From assembly GCA_041663285.1 (NCBI GenBank), contig JBAZSP010000011.1, forward strand, positions 1 through 36,874: a stretch of DNA of 36,874 nt, in the 5' to 3' direction. The position numbers were made by a program, and so were the translations under genes. Under the pieces are notes generated by a model. That model had not been told where the DNA came from, made no database searches, and was given only the letters and a program-made list of their open reading frames with translations. Shown here piece after piece: positions 7,676 to 16,392 of the stretch; within the stretch, counting starts at the first letter, position 1, and every line of letters begins with the position of its first letter. Source of the DNA: UBA1435 sp041663285. GTDB taxonomy: Bacteria; Patescibacteriota; Microgenomatia; UBA12405.

Positions 7676-9076
7676 ATGATAATAGGACGAGTCCGGAGAT
7701 GGAGTGTATTGACCGTTTTTGTAGTAATGATGAGCGTTTCACACATTGTTTCGATTGCAGTACATAGAGCTTTTTACGCTGACGGACCATACTTTTTTTT
7801 GAAGTGCTTGATGGATGGGTTTTTTATTGACTGGCAAAGACAAAGACTTTTTATAACAGTTATTAATGAGCTACCGCTATTTGTTGCTTCCCGCTTGCAC
7901 TTAAGATCATACGTTTGGTTAAGTTATTTCTTTTCCTGGCCTTTGTTTTTTTTCCCCTTACTTTTGGTAATCATATCCTCTTTATTACTTCATAGGAAAA
8001 CAGGAATAAAAAATCTACCGATATTTATATATTTATTTTTTGCGACACCTTCATTAATTTTTGCTATCAACCAAGCCTTTCTTTATTTAGGTCTGACAGT
8101 GGTCTCGGTTAGTACATTCTTGGCCAAAAAAAGATTGACAAAAGCTAATAAAATTGGGCTGGTTGCAGCCGCATTAATAATGACTTATGGTCACGAAACA
8201 GCCCTGTTAACATTTCCTGTGTTTTTCGTTTATTGTATTTATCGACGATGGAAGAAGGAATCTGGAAACTATCTAATTGTTCTAGCCATAATATACCTCC
8301 TGGGATTTATTTTTTCGTTTATATGGACAACTAGCGCTAAAAGCGGCAATAATCTTTATATAATTGTGTTGAGAGATATTGTTCTACATAGTAGGTTTTA
8401 TCTAGAGGAGACAAGTTTGCTTTATGTAGTGGCGGGAATAAGTTTTTTAACGATAAATTATTTCTTAAGTTTTATTTCCAATGACAAAAATAGAAAGATA
8501 GTCAGTGGAGTAAAGGCCGGTTTGATAATCATCTTGGTTGTTTTATTAAGCCGCCAAGCTATAAACATGATATTTTTTAAACAAGTAGTCGGGTGGTACG
8601 ACTTTGGCTTGAGAATTCTGTTGTTGGTTGGGTCGGTAGTGGCGTCTTTATGTCTTTTAGTACCTAAAAAAATTATTACCGGCATACTTGAGGGAAGGGC
8701 TGTATTAATGACTCTGATAATCATTACAATATTCAGCTCTATATGGCAGTTTAATCATAGTATTAGATGGAAAAGATTTCTTGACTCAGCAGAGAAATAT
8801 GTAAATGAACTGAGCTACTCAGAAAGAGCAGATGCCGAGAAAATCTATCAAGGATATGACGCGGACTGGCCGTGGCCAGCTTTGTCTATCTTTATTCAAA
8901 AGGGAAAAGTTAAAGTTGTGGTATTACCAATAAGAAAAGAATTTGACCAATATATCCAAATACCCGGTAAATCTGGAGATCGTCTGGCAATTCCGTTTTC
9001 AGTTATTAATGAAGGGGAATTTTTTGATTTATCGAATTTTCATTACCAAAAGGATCCACACTCAGAAGTAAAATGA
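7676..9076 (+). CDS. Polytopic membrane protein, GT-C-like or flippase-like
   Basis: 466 residues with about ten hydrophobic helices through residue 360, then a soluble C-terminal tail of about 100 residues. The first large loop after helix 1 contains ADGPYFFLKCL and WQRQRLF; acidic residues in this loop are where GT-C glycosyltransferases place their catalytic Asp, but no family motif is firm. First gene of the operon. Its TGA overlaps the ATG of the next gene (ATGATGA at 9073-9079). The setting beside a polyprenyl-type GT2 and a nucleotidyltransferase suggests a role in transferring or translocating lipid-linked sugars. Low sequence conservation makes a firmer call impossible. Confidence 0.7.
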   Translation: MIIGRVRRWSVLTVFVVMMSVSHIVSIAVHRAFYADGPYFFLKCLMDGFFIDWQRQRLFITVINELPLFVASRLHLRSYVWLSYFFSWPLFFFPLLLVIISSLLLHRKTGIKNLPIFIYLFFATPSLIFAINQAFLYLGLTVVSVSTFLAKKRLTKANKIGLVAAALIMTYGHETALLTFPVFFVYCIYRRWKKESGNYLIVLAIIYLLGFIFSFIWTTSAKSGNNLYIIVLRDIVLHSRFYLEETSLLYVVAGISFLTINYFLSFISNDKNRKIVSGVKAGLIIILVVLLSRQAINMIFFKQVVGWYDFGLRILLLVGSVVASLCLLVPKKIITGILEGRAVLMTLIIITIFSSIWQFNHSIRWKRFLDSAEKYVNELSYSERADAEKIYQGYDADWPWPALSIFIQKGKVKVVVLPIRKEFDQYIQIPGKSGDRLAIPFSVINEGEFFDLSNFHYQKDPHSEVK

Positions 9077-11208
9077 TGAACTTATTTTTTCGACTCATTA
9101 AACGAAATCCTCTAATATTATTTTTCTCGATAGGTGTTGTTATTAGCGCTTTGGCTTTAGCAAGATTTTATCAAAATATTGAAATTGAACTTACTGATTT
9201 AAGATTTGAAAGGACAAGGCTCGATTTAGTTGTGGTTGCAGTAGCGTTGCATTTGCTGGGTCATTGGTTTAGGGCGAAAAATTTCCAAACTCTCCTGTCA
9301 CCGATAAAATCCGCTTCTGAGGCATCCTTGTTTAAGGCATTAAGTATTGGTTATCTCTTTAACGCTCTGTTGCCTCTTAGATTTGGCGAGTTAATTAGAG
9401 CCAACATCGTTGGAAAGAAACTTCATGTTAGCCGGATAGTGATTTTGTTTATTATTGCAATAGAGAGACTAATGGATGTTTTGATTCTATTGTTAATATT
9501 TACAGTTGCGGGAGCATTTATAAATTTTTCTGGCATAAACCCTTTTTTGTGGCAAGTTTTTGGATGGATGTTACAAGTGTCTTTGGTAGCAGTTTTTTTA
9601 ATTTATATCTTATTTACCCAAAATAAAATGTTCTTAAGAATAATGGGTACACTGTCAAATTTATTTAACGATACACTAAAAAAGAAAATACAGTTTACAA
9701 TATGGACCTTAATTTACGGAATAAATATCACATTTCGCAAGTTACCGTTAATCCGCTATGTGTCGTCTGTATTATTGATGTGGACTGCTTATATATCAGC
9801 AGTAATGACAATCATAGCTCCTTTTTACTCAAACTCAGAGAGATTAAATCAGTTGATGGCGTCACTCTCAACTTATTTTTGCGTTTCAATTCCTTCGGGG
9901 CCAGCCTTTCTGGGAACCTACCATTATTACTTTTCCAATATTATTAGAGAGGGGACGGAAAGAAATAATCTATTGCCATTATCGGTAATTACCTGGGGAC
10001 TCGTGATACTGCCGATTTCGATTATTGGAGGAGTGTTTTTGCTTATTCTTAACAGAACAGAACGGGAAGAGGTGGTAGATTTCTCAGATTTATCGAATGT
10101 TGGTGATAACATGGAGACAATTTCTTCAAACAAACTATTCAGATACAATGACATATCGAAAGAATTAGGCCATTTTTTGGAAGAGTACTTTAGCGGCGGA
10201 GAATTGTCGAGAATCTTGAGTAGCGATGAGATAGAAGGAAATTTACGGGTAATAAAAGTTATCTCCGGGGGATCTAATGCAACCACTTCGCTAATTTGGA
10301 ATCAGAAGAAAAAAGTTATAAGAAAATCAATATTAAGCCCTTACGCAGAAAAATTGAGAAATCAATATTTGTGGTTAAATAAAAGGAAGAAGTCGAGACA
10401 TTTTCCACAAATTATGGGCAGCCATAAAGATGAAAAAAGCTTTTCCTATGACATGGAGTACTATTCAGGCTATGTACCCTATTTTGATTTTATTCATCAG
10501 AGATCAATAAGAGAAAGCGAGGTGCTATTGACGAATATCATAAGATATATGCAAAAAAATATTTATTCGGAAAAGAAATTGGTAAACTCTCCGGCCTTAT
10601 TAAAGAATTATATTAAGGATAAGGTATTTAACAAAGTCCAGGATACGATAAATCTTTATCATAGCCTGGAAAGCCTGGTAAGACCAAACAAATTAATAGT
10701 TAACGGAAATACATATTCAAATTTTGACGTTATTGTAAATAAAATAATGGCCAGAAGCGATTTGATAGATAAATTGGCTAGTTTTGAAGAAACCACTATC
10801 CATGGAGACTTGACAGTCGAAAATATTTTAGCTTGCGGGCAAGATTTTATTCTGTTAGATCCTAACGACGAAAATCTAATATCAGACGAGGTTGTTGATT
10901 ATGCCAAACTTTACCAATCACTGCATTCCGGTTATGAATTTTTATGTAAACTAAAATTTGGAATAGCAAAGGAAAATTCAATTGCTTTTGAGGAGAACAT
11001 CTCGTCAAAGTATTCAAAATTGTTTATACGATTAAATGAAATTTTGAGAGATAGCGTTACCCCGAAGAAGATATCGGTGATAAAATTCCATGAAGCGGTA
11101 CACTACTTCCGAATGCTAACCTATAAGGCGAGGTTGAGCCCAGAAACCGTACCGATCTTTTATGCGACAGGGATCAAATTGTTAAACGAATTTTATGAAG
11201 AAAACTAA
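9073..11208 (+). CDS. Fusion: LPG-synthase-type membrane domain + APH/choline-kinase-like kinase
   Basis: 711 residues in two parts. Residues about 1-335 are a multi-helix membrane domain of the lysylphosphatidylglycerol synthase/AglD (UPF0104) type, with the typical NALLPLRFGELIRA segment early and SIPSGPAFLGTYHYYF later. Residues about 370-700 are a protein-kinase-like phosphotransferase: IHGDLTVENIL (about 576-586) is the catalytic HxDxxxxN loop and FILLDPNDENL (about 592-602) the metal-binding Asp, as in aminoglycoside phosphotransferases and choline kinases. A kinase fused to this membrane domain would phosphorylate a small alcohol, sugar or lipid at the inner membrane face. The next gene starts inside its 3' end (overlap 14 bases). 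Confidence 0.85.
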   Translation: MMNLFFRLIKRNPLILFFSIGVVISALALARFYQNIEIELTDLRFERTRLDLVVVAVALHLLGHWFRAKNFQTLLSPIKSASEASLFKALSIGYLFNALLPLRFGELIRANIVGKKLHVSRIVILFIIAIERLMDVLILLLIFTVAGAFINFSGINPFLWQVFGWMLQVSLVAVFLIYILFTQNKMFLRIMGTLSNLFNDTLKKKIQFTIWTLIYGINITFRKLPLIRYVSSVLLMWTAYISAVMTIIAPFYSNSERLNQLMASLSTYFCVSIPSGPAFLGTYHYYFSNIIREGTERNNLLPLSVITWGLVILPISIIGGVFLLILNRTEREEVVDFSDLSNVGDNMETISSNKLFRYNDISKELGHFLEEYFSGGELSRILSSDEIEGNLRVIKVISGGSNATTSLIWNQKKKVIRKSILSPYAEKLRNQYLWLNKRKKSRHFPQIMGSHKDEKSFSYDMEYYSGYVPYFDFIHQRSIRESEVLLTNIIRYMQKNIYSEKKLVNSPALLKNYIKDKVFNKVQDTINLYHSLESLVRPNKLIVNGNTYSNFDVIVNKIMARSDLIDKLASFEETTIHGDLTVENILACGQDFILLDPNDENLISDEVVDYAKLYQSLHSGYEFLCKLKFGIAKENSIAFEENISSKYSKLFIRLNEILRDSVTPKKISVIKFHEAVHYFRMLTYKARLSPETVPIFYATGIKLLNEFYEEN

Positions 11209-11968
11209 AATATTAGTTGTAATCCCAACATATAACTGTTCATCGCAAATTGGGCGAGTGATTCAGTCTTTTGACCAGAACACGATTTCCCGAATTTACC
11301 GAATAGCGGTCTTTAATGATAAAAGCAAGGACGATACAGAACATAAAGCTTTAGAAGCGATAAAAAAGAAAGGTAGCGGAAAAATGTATTTGTATTCTAA
11401 TGATCAAAACCGGGGACTGGGAGGGACTCACAAAGCCGGCTATCTTTTGGCTAGAAAACTTGGGTGTAGCCACATGGCGATAATTCACGGAGACGATCAG
11501 GCAGAAACTAAAGAACTTAATAATTTGATTGACGTTGCCGACAAAGATGGCCAAATAAAGGCGGTGTTGGGATCAAGATTTATGAAACGGTCGAGGCTGG
11601 TAGGATATTCAACCATCAGGATTTTGGGCAATAAAGTATTAAACTTTTTATTTACCTTAGTTACTTTGAAAAGAACTTTAGATCTGGGTTCGGGATTAAA
11701 TTTATTTTCGCTAAAAGCTTTTTCCGAAAATGACTTTTCTAAACTAGGTGACGGGTTGACCTTTAATGTAGACCTCCTATTGTTGATGTACCGAAATCGG
11801 GTTAAGATTAAATTTGTACCAATTACATGGAAAGAAACTGACCAGATCAGTAATGCCAAAATTTTTAAAGTTGGATCCATAATAATTAAGTCACTAATCC
11901 GATGGAGGTTAGGGATAAAGAACCCCTTAGTCCCCAAAAATGATTATTCTTTTAAGGAAATAAAATAA
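11195..11968 (+). CDS. GT2 glycosyltransferase, polyprenyl-phosphate sugar transferase type
   Basis: 257 residues of the GT-A fold: VVIPTYNCSSQIG at the N-terminus, AVFNDKSKDDT (nucleotide binding), NRGLGGTHKAGY and HGDDQAE (about residues 97-103, DxD-like metal site), then VLGSRF and GSGLNLFS, as in dolichyl/undecaprenyl-phosphate glucose or mannose synthases. No clear C-terminal membrane helices, so it is probably a peripheral enzyme. It would move a sugar from a nucleotide donor to a lipid carrier or glycan. Its start overlaps the end of the fusion-kinase gene and its stop is 1 base before the next start, so it is fully within the operon. Confidence 0.88.
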   Translation: MKKTKILVVIPTYNCSSQIGRVIQSFDQNTISRIYRIAVFNDKSKDDTEHKALEAIKKKGSGKMYLYSNDQNRGLGGTHKAGYLLARKLGCSHMAIIHGDDQAETKELNNLIDVADKDGQIKAVLGSRFMKRSRLVGYSTIRILGNKVLNFLFTLVTLKRTLDLGSGLNLFSLKAFSENDFSKLGDGLTFNVDLLLLMYRNRVKIKFVPITWKETDQISNAKIFKVGSIIIKSLIRWRLGIKNPLVPKNDYSFKEIK

Positions 11969-11969
11969 T

Positions 11970-12710
11970 ATGAGAACTTTACACATAGTTATGCCTATGG
12001 CGGGCTTAGGTACTAGATTCAAATCGAAGGGCTATGACTTACCTAAACCGTTAATTTCGGTTGATGGAGTACCAATGTTTAAAAAGGCTGTTGCCAGCTT
12101 GGATAGCCTAGATTGTCCCAAAGAATATTCGTTTGTTGTCAGGAAAGAGCATGTGGTGGATTATGAGATTGACAAAATCATAAAGAACCATTTTGCCGAA
12201 CCTAACATAATAGTTACCAATGACCCACCGATAGGCGCGGCAGTGGACTGCTTTCGGGCAAAGTCAACGGTCTTGAATGAACAAGCCGTAGTTTTCATGG
12301 ACTGTGACTTATATTTTAGAAGTCAAACCTACGACCAAACCTTAAAGGAATGTTTGAGAAACGACGCCAATACGCCAGTGGCTGGGGCAATCGTATGTTT
12401 TAAATCACAAGATAGTCGTTATAGTTATGCTAGAGTCGATAATGGGATGGTAGTAGAAACCGCAGAAAAGAGAGTAATCTCGGAGTTGGCTATTACCGGC
12501 TCGTATTTTTTTAACTCAGCCCAACTTATTTTTAAGGATTTGGGCGAATACATTTCTAAGCAATTGGAAATAGGTTCCAAGGAATATTATCTAGCACCAA
12601 TTTATAACCGATACATAGAAAGGGGGCAAAAAATAAAAGCTTGCCTGATAGATGAATACCATTCTTTTGGAACACCCGAAGAGCTGGAAATCTATGAAAA
12701 AGATCATTAA
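11970..12710 (+). CDS. Sugar-phosphate / alcohol-phosphate nucleotidyltransferase
   Basis: 246 residues. N-terminal signature MPMAGLGTRFKSKGYDLPKP (glycine-rich NTP loop plus the conserved Lys-Pro), followed by VFMDCDLYF (metal-binding Asp pair) and ITGSYFF. This is the nucleotidyltransferase family that makes NDP-sugars and, in the LicC branch, CDP-choline. Paired here with a choline-kinase-like domain and a HAD phosphatase, it could activate a phosphorylated head group with CTP or a sugar-1-phosphate; the sequence alone does not decide. The purine-rich AAGGAAATAAAATAAT precedes the ATG and may serve as a weak ribosome site. Confidence 0.85.
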   Translation: MRTLHIVMPMAGLGTRFKSKGYDLPKPLISVDGVPMFKKAVASLDSLDCPKEYSFVVRKEHVVDYEIDKIIKNHFAEPNIIVTNDPPIGAAVDCFRAKSTVLNEQAVVFMDCDLYFRSQTYDQTLKECLRNDANTPVAGAIVCFKSQDSRYSYARVDNGMVVETAEKRVISELAITGSYFFNSAQLIFKDLGEYISKQLEIGSKEYYLAPIYNRYIERGQKIKACLIDEYHSFGTPEELEIYEKDH

Positions 12711-13293
12711 GTGTTTCATCTTTGACTTAGATGGTACCTTGGTGGATACCTATAAGGCTAATTTTATTGCTTACAAAAAAGCCTTTGGGATAGCTGGGGT
12801 AAAATTTGATCAAGAACAATATAAGCAATTTTTTGGGCAAAGATTCGATGAGTGGGCAAGCAAGGTTATGCCAGGTAAAGACGAGAAGGAATATAAAAAA
12901 ATAAAAAAAAATAAAAGCCGATTTTATATAGAGAATGCAAGGATGTGCATCTTGAACAACTCCCTAGTAACATTTTTAGAATATGTAAATAAAATAGGAT
13001 ATTTTACGTGTTTAACAACAACAGCAAGTCAAAAAAACGCAGAAGGTATACTTCGATATTTCAAAATCAAAAAGCTCTTTGACTATATGGTTTTTGGGGA
13101 AGATGTAAACCAGCCGAAACCAAGTCCGGAATGTTTTTACTTGTGCTTTAAAAAGTTTGGCTTAGAACCCGAGGAATGCATAGTGTTTGAAGATTCGGAA
13201 GTCGGATTCGAGGCAGCGGTTAATTCAGGCGCGCAACTTATTAAAATAAAAAATGTTAATCAGCGGGTTGGGGGCTTGGCCCGGAAGCCTTGA
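12694..13293 (+). CDS. HAD-superfamily phosphatase (beta-phosphoglucomutase-like)
   Basis: 199 residues from MKKIIKCFIFDLDGTLVDT; this ATG at 12694 is chosen because HAD motif I (Asp11, Asp13) normally lies about ten residues from the start and because it gives a 17-base overlap with the upstream gene, in keeping with the operon. Motif II is TTTASQ, motif III the Lys in QPKPSPE, and motif IV FEDSEVGFEAA. The cap lies between residues 20 and 80. It ends soon after LIKIKN with a short basic tail and tandem stops (TGA TAA), slightly shorter than relatives. Likely removes or transfers a phosphate in the pathway of the preceding genes. The convergent peptidase gene ends 18 bases away. Confidence 0.85.
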   Translation: MKKIIKCFIFDLDGTLVDTYKANFIAYKKAFGIAGVKFDQEQYKQFFGQRFDEWASKVMPGKDEKEYKKIKKNKSRFYIENARMCILNNSLVTFLEYVNKIGYFTCLTTTASQKNAEGILRYFKIKKLFDYMVFGEDVNQPKPSPECFYLCFKKFGLEPEECIVFEDSEVGFEAAVNSGAQLIKIKNVNQRVGGLARKP

Positions 13294-13311
13294 TAATCTC
13301 TGTAAGCTAAC

Positions 13312-13815
13312 CTAGTCAAAGTGAGGCCGGACGTAAAAATCTACAAGATTTAAGCCGGAATCGTCGACAACTCCCAGCCGATCCTGATCATAAACCGGTT
13401 TATCGGAAGTTAAGAATATACTTTTGGAAACCACCATGCTACCGGCACTGATACCCATATAAACCTTGGTTTTCAAATATTTTGGGAGGAGCTTAGCCAG
13501 GCCGGATTGCCGAAGCCAGTAGATCAAATGAAAAGTGTTGCCCCCGCCAAAAACTAAAATATCGGCATTTTCTAGACGGGGTTGCCAAAGACCGGGCGGC
13601 AAGGAAGAAATGTCGACAATGTCGATTGACGAAAATCCGAGGTTTTTTAGATTTTGAAAATCATTAATCAACCAGGTTTTATCACCTACTTCAACATTGG
13701 CTGCAGTCGGAATAAAGGCGAGACTGGTTTGGGCAAAAGGCCAACCGACTAAATCAAGGAGAGCCTGGGCTAAAAGTGGATTGGTGATACCGTCAGAAGT
13801 TAAAAGTAAGTTCAT
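13312..13815 (-). CDS. Peptidase E (S51)-like serine peptidase, C-terminally truncated
   Basis: 167 residues. Shows the class I glutamine-amidotransferase-like fold of family S51: LAFIPTAAN, FGGGNTFHLIYWLR and the nucleophile elbow GISAGSM with Ser123. VRPHFD supplies the His (165) at the distance expected for the Ser-Asp-His triad. The protein stops two residues after that His, whereas peptidase E and its relatives continue for roughly 40-60 residues, so the C-terminal strand and helix are missing. The missing tail and the nearby shortened HAD gene suggest that a deletion joined the two ends. Its ATG overlaps the Nudix stop (ATGA), so it is the second gene of that unit. Activity is uncertain. 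Confidence 0.8.
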   Translation of the reverse strand: MNLLLTSDGITNPLLAQALLDLVGWPFAQTSLAFIPTAANVEVGDKTWLINDFQNLKNLGFSSIDIVDISSLPPGLWQPRLENADILVFGGGNTFHLIYWLRQSGLAKLLPKYLKTKVYMGISAGSMVVSKSIFLTSDKPVYDQDRLGVVDDSGLNLVDFYVRPHFD

Positions 13816-14231
13816 TTGAGAAAGTTAAACCCTTCTTCGATGTCCGCTTTAATTTCATCGGACAACTGAAAGTTAATTATATCTTCGGGGGTGATCCATG
13901 CAAAGCTATCGTGTTCATGGCCTAACTTTAAGTTAGCGATATTGTCTTCAAGATCAACCAGATAAACTATTTCGACGGTGTGGCGTTGATCCTGGTGGGA
14001 AAGATAGTGGAAGACCCGATACGGGGATTGGGGCTTAATTTTTAAATTTGTTTCTTCTTTGAACTCCCGGATTAATGCTTCTTTTGGATCCTCGCCAAAG
14101 TTAATTTTTCCGCCGGGAATTTCGTACCAGCCAGGTAAAAAAGATTGGTTGGCAGAACGGCGGACAATTAAGGCTTTGCCGTCAACGACCAAAAACCCGG
14201 CAACGGTTACTTTTTGATGCTTATTGTCCAT
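13812..14231 (-). CDS. Nudix hydrolase
   Basis: 139 residues starting MDNKHQKVTV. A Met six codons upstream exists, but a TGTTATACT extended -10 box ends 8 bases before this ATG, so I take it as the start. The Nudix box is complete: GGKINFGEDPKEALIREFKE followed by ETNL, with the REFKEE core that binds metal and the pyrophosphate. Nudix enzymes cleave nucleoside diphosphates linked to another group, and in this size class they often sanitise damaged nucleotides. Overlaps the downstream peptidase gene by the ATGA arrangement. Confidence 0.9.
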   Translation of the reverse strand: MDNKHQKVTVAGFLVVDGKALIVRRSANQSFLPGWYEIPGGKINFGEDPKEALIREFKEETNLKIKPQSPYRVFHYLSHQDQRHTVEIVYLVDLEDNIANLKLGHEHDSFAWITPEDIINFQLSDEIKADIEEGFNFLK

Positions 14232-14239
14232 GATGGTCA

Positions 14240-14248
14240 AGTATAACA
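14240..14248 (-). promoter_or_regulatory. Extended -10 promoter of the Nudix-peptidase unit
   Basis: TGTTATACT on the minus strand, -10 hexamer at 14240-14245. No convincing -35. The ATG follows after 8 bases, indicating a leaderless transcript. Confidence 0.55.
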
Positions 14249-14542
14249 ACTATAAAGAAAGTGAGGAGTCAAGTGGCAAGCGATTGGTTTTCTTGAGCGA
14301 CGTTATGACGGAAAATAGGTCTGATAATCCTTGTTTGGGCACCAAGAGATTATAGCAAGAAAGTTTTATTGATTTTGCAACACCAAACAGAAAATATTTA
14401 ATAAATCCCAGGCAAGACTAATTAAATATATTTTAATTATTGGAGTTAAGATAGGTGGTGAAGGAATTAGGTGCGGACGACTAAACCGGGGGCTAACGGG
14501 ATTATTAATAATTAATTGATAATTGGCTAATAAAAATTAATT
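14249..14542. other. Spacer, very AT-rich before the HEPN gene
   Basis: No gene or hairpin recognised. The last 40 bases before 14543 are almost pure A/T, with TTGATA at 14516-14521 as a possible -35, but no single -10 stands out. Confidence 0.4.
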
Positions 14543-15263
14543 ATGAAATTTGTGATTTCCCAAAGTCTTAATTGCGGAGTGATTATTCCCGACGGCCAAA
14601 GTTTGGATATAGATAACTTTACGTTTTTGCCGGATTCTAATACAAACCCAACAGCCAAAAAGATAATGGTCACGGTAGAGGCCGATACTAAAGAAGAAGC
14701 GGTACCAATGGCTCAAAAACAATTTAATGAGTTTTTGGCTAAGTTAACTTTAATTGACAACTCAAAATATATTCTGGAAGGCCAAATGTCGGTACTTGAT
14801 CTGAATACGAAAGTAACTACCAATACGATGACAGTATCGGCGGGAGGATTCATTGTTAAAAACGGCAACGAAATTAAAAACTTTTACGAATCCAAAATAG
14901 CAGGTAAAAAACCCAGGAAGAAACCCTTGGGCCTTTACCGGGATGCGATACTGTCCGATCAATCTTTTGAGAGATACAGAAATTTTTATAGAGTGCTGGA
15001 ATGCTATTTTGGCGATACGATCTCAATAACAACCTGGATCAAGGCAAAAGAGCCTAGAGTAACAATGAAAAAAAAATAACAGAGGCCAGGGAATTACGAT
15101 CTACACCTGGATAAGGATTAAGCTATCTCACTCCAAGCACAGAGGAATAGATTTGGAACCACTTTTGCTGTCCAATCCAGACCACATTAATTTGGTCCGT
15201 CAGCACGTAGCTAAAATGCAGGAACTAGCCAGAACGGTGATACTAGAAAAGGAGAGGATTTGA
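14543..15263 (+). CDS. HEPN (ApeA-like) domain protein, frame-shifted at an A9 tract
   Basis: The first frame (14543-15079) gives 178 residues ending VTMKKK. The A9 run at 15068-15076 precedes a TAA. A +1 shift in that run opens a further 62 codons to a TGA at 15261-15263: NNRGQGITIYTWIRIKLSHS, then HRGIDLEPLLLSN and helices rich in Leu, Gln and Arg. Across the junction the sequence reads as one HEPN domain: FERYRNFYRVLECYFG (helix 1), then WIRIKLSH, which fits the Rx4-6H active-site motif of HEPN ribonucleases, though the polar residue usually next to Arg is Ile here. The first ~110 residues form a separate N-terminal domain, as in ApeA proteins. Many HEPN proteins are RNases in defence or toxin systems; no antitoxin-like partner is adjacent. 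Confidence 0.65.
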
Positions 15264-15413
15264 TGCCCACTTGTGATAAGAAGAATATTATGTGGCGCTG
15301 AAGCAAGATGGGTTTTTGATCATAAAAACCAGACATACAGATTAATGAACTATTAGGGTTAATGGGCTCTTCCGGAGTATGCTGGATACAGGTGCTGGCG
15401 AGGAAAATAGCTC

Positions 15414-15419
15414 TATAAT
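15414..15419 (+). promoter_or_regulatory. -10 box of the GNAT gene
   Basis: TATAAT with the ATG at 15425 after 5 bases, which implies a leaderless mRNA. No recognisable -35. The spacer before it (15264-15413) contains a stop-bounded frame reading EEYYVALKQDGFLIIKTRHT (about 15270-15335) that may be another gene remnant. Confidence 0.55.
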
Positions 15420-15424
15420 ACGGT

Positions 15425-15997
15425 ATGCAGACAAAAGAGACCGGCAATAGTAATTTGATGACAATTGAAATCGCCGGAGTTGAAAGGATTCCGGAGATTA
15501 TGGATATTGAAGAACAAACCTGGTTGTCGACTTATCCAGACGAGTTAACAGGAATAACCAAGAAGGATGTGGCGGCCAGATTCAGTCTAGATTTTAAAGA
15601 TCAAAGAGCTGGGGAGATAGAGGAGGAAATGAAAAGCGGAAACCACAGTTATAGAGTTTTAGTCGTCGACGGTAAAGTTATTGGATATTCCCACTTACTT
15701 AAAGAAGCTAACCTAAATGATTTTGTGGAACTGTATATTTTTAAAGAATACCAGGGGCAAGGTCATGGAGGCTTGATGATGAGGGACGGACTAAGATTTC
15801 TGGGGAAAAATGGACGACCAATCCAACTTGAGGTAGCCACCTACAATACCAGGGCGAAGACGTTTTATGAACATTACGGGTTTAAAGAAAACTTGGAATT
15901 GAAACAAGCCGAAGGAGAAGACTGGAACGTGCTGCCGTCGGGGAAACGGATACCGGTGGTTTTTATGGAACTAAAAGGCGAGGAAAAAATTACTTAG
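15425..15997 (+). CDS. GNAT-family N-acetyltransferase
   Basis: 190 residues. Acetyl-CoA binding motif A is clear: FVELYIFKEYQGQGHGGLMM, with QGQGHG at about 110-115 forming the pyrophosphate loop, then ATYNTRAKTFYEHYGF as motif B, typical of RimI-like and small-molecule GNATs. The start at 15425 is supported by the close -10 box; an internal Met at residue 12 is the alternative. Acceptor unknown. Its TAG (15995-15997) overlaps the stop of the decayed transporter gene on the other strand. Confidence 0.88.
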   Translation: MQTKETGNSNLMTIEIAGVERIPEIMDIEEQTWLSTYPDELTGITKKDVAARFSLDFKDQRAGEIEEEMKSGNHSYRVLVVDGKVIGYSHLLKEANLNDFVELYIFKEYQGQGHGGLMMRDGLRFLGKNGRPIQLEVATYNTRAKTFYEHYGFKENLELKQAEGEDWNVLPSGKRIPVVFMELKGEEKIT

Positions 15998-16385
15998 GAC
16001 GATACTGATACTTCTGAAGTTTCCATGTCTGCCGGGGAAAATAAAAATACCAATAAGGGTAGCAGGCCAACAATTACTAAAGCCAGCCTGAGGGAGTGAT
16101 CGACAGTATAACCGATTAGCGGATTTAGAAGTACCAGGGAAAACCGGCGCATCATGGAAATGACGATAAAACTGTGGCCCGCTGGTCGGAAGGAATGAAC
16201 CGGTTCATGTAAGCCGATATCTATTCCAACCTAGTCAGCCCAAAACAGTAACCGATAGCCGCCAATCAAAAGTCCAAACGCCATGGGCAACAACGGTGGC
16301 CAACCCAAGAAGAAAAGTAATTAAATATGACCTTACCCGCAGCCGGCATTATGGCCAATCCGTCCTTGCTGTTTGGGGACAATTA
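15994..16385 (-). pseudogene. Decayed MFS transporter, C-terminal part
   Basis: In pieces from different frames the minus strand reads AFGLLIGGYRLLFWAD, then NRFIPSDQRATVLS, then ISMMRRFSLVLLNPLIGYTV, then LALVIVGLLPLLVFLF and a hydrophilic end METSEVSVSS with TAA at 15994-15996. Together this matches the last two or three helices of a major facilitator transporter, where the R-ATVLS loop and the LLNPLIGY helix are characteristic. At least two indels plus stops separate the pieces, and the first nine or ten helices are gone, so this is a true remnant. Confidence 0.75.
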
Positions 16386-16392
16386 ATCGAAG

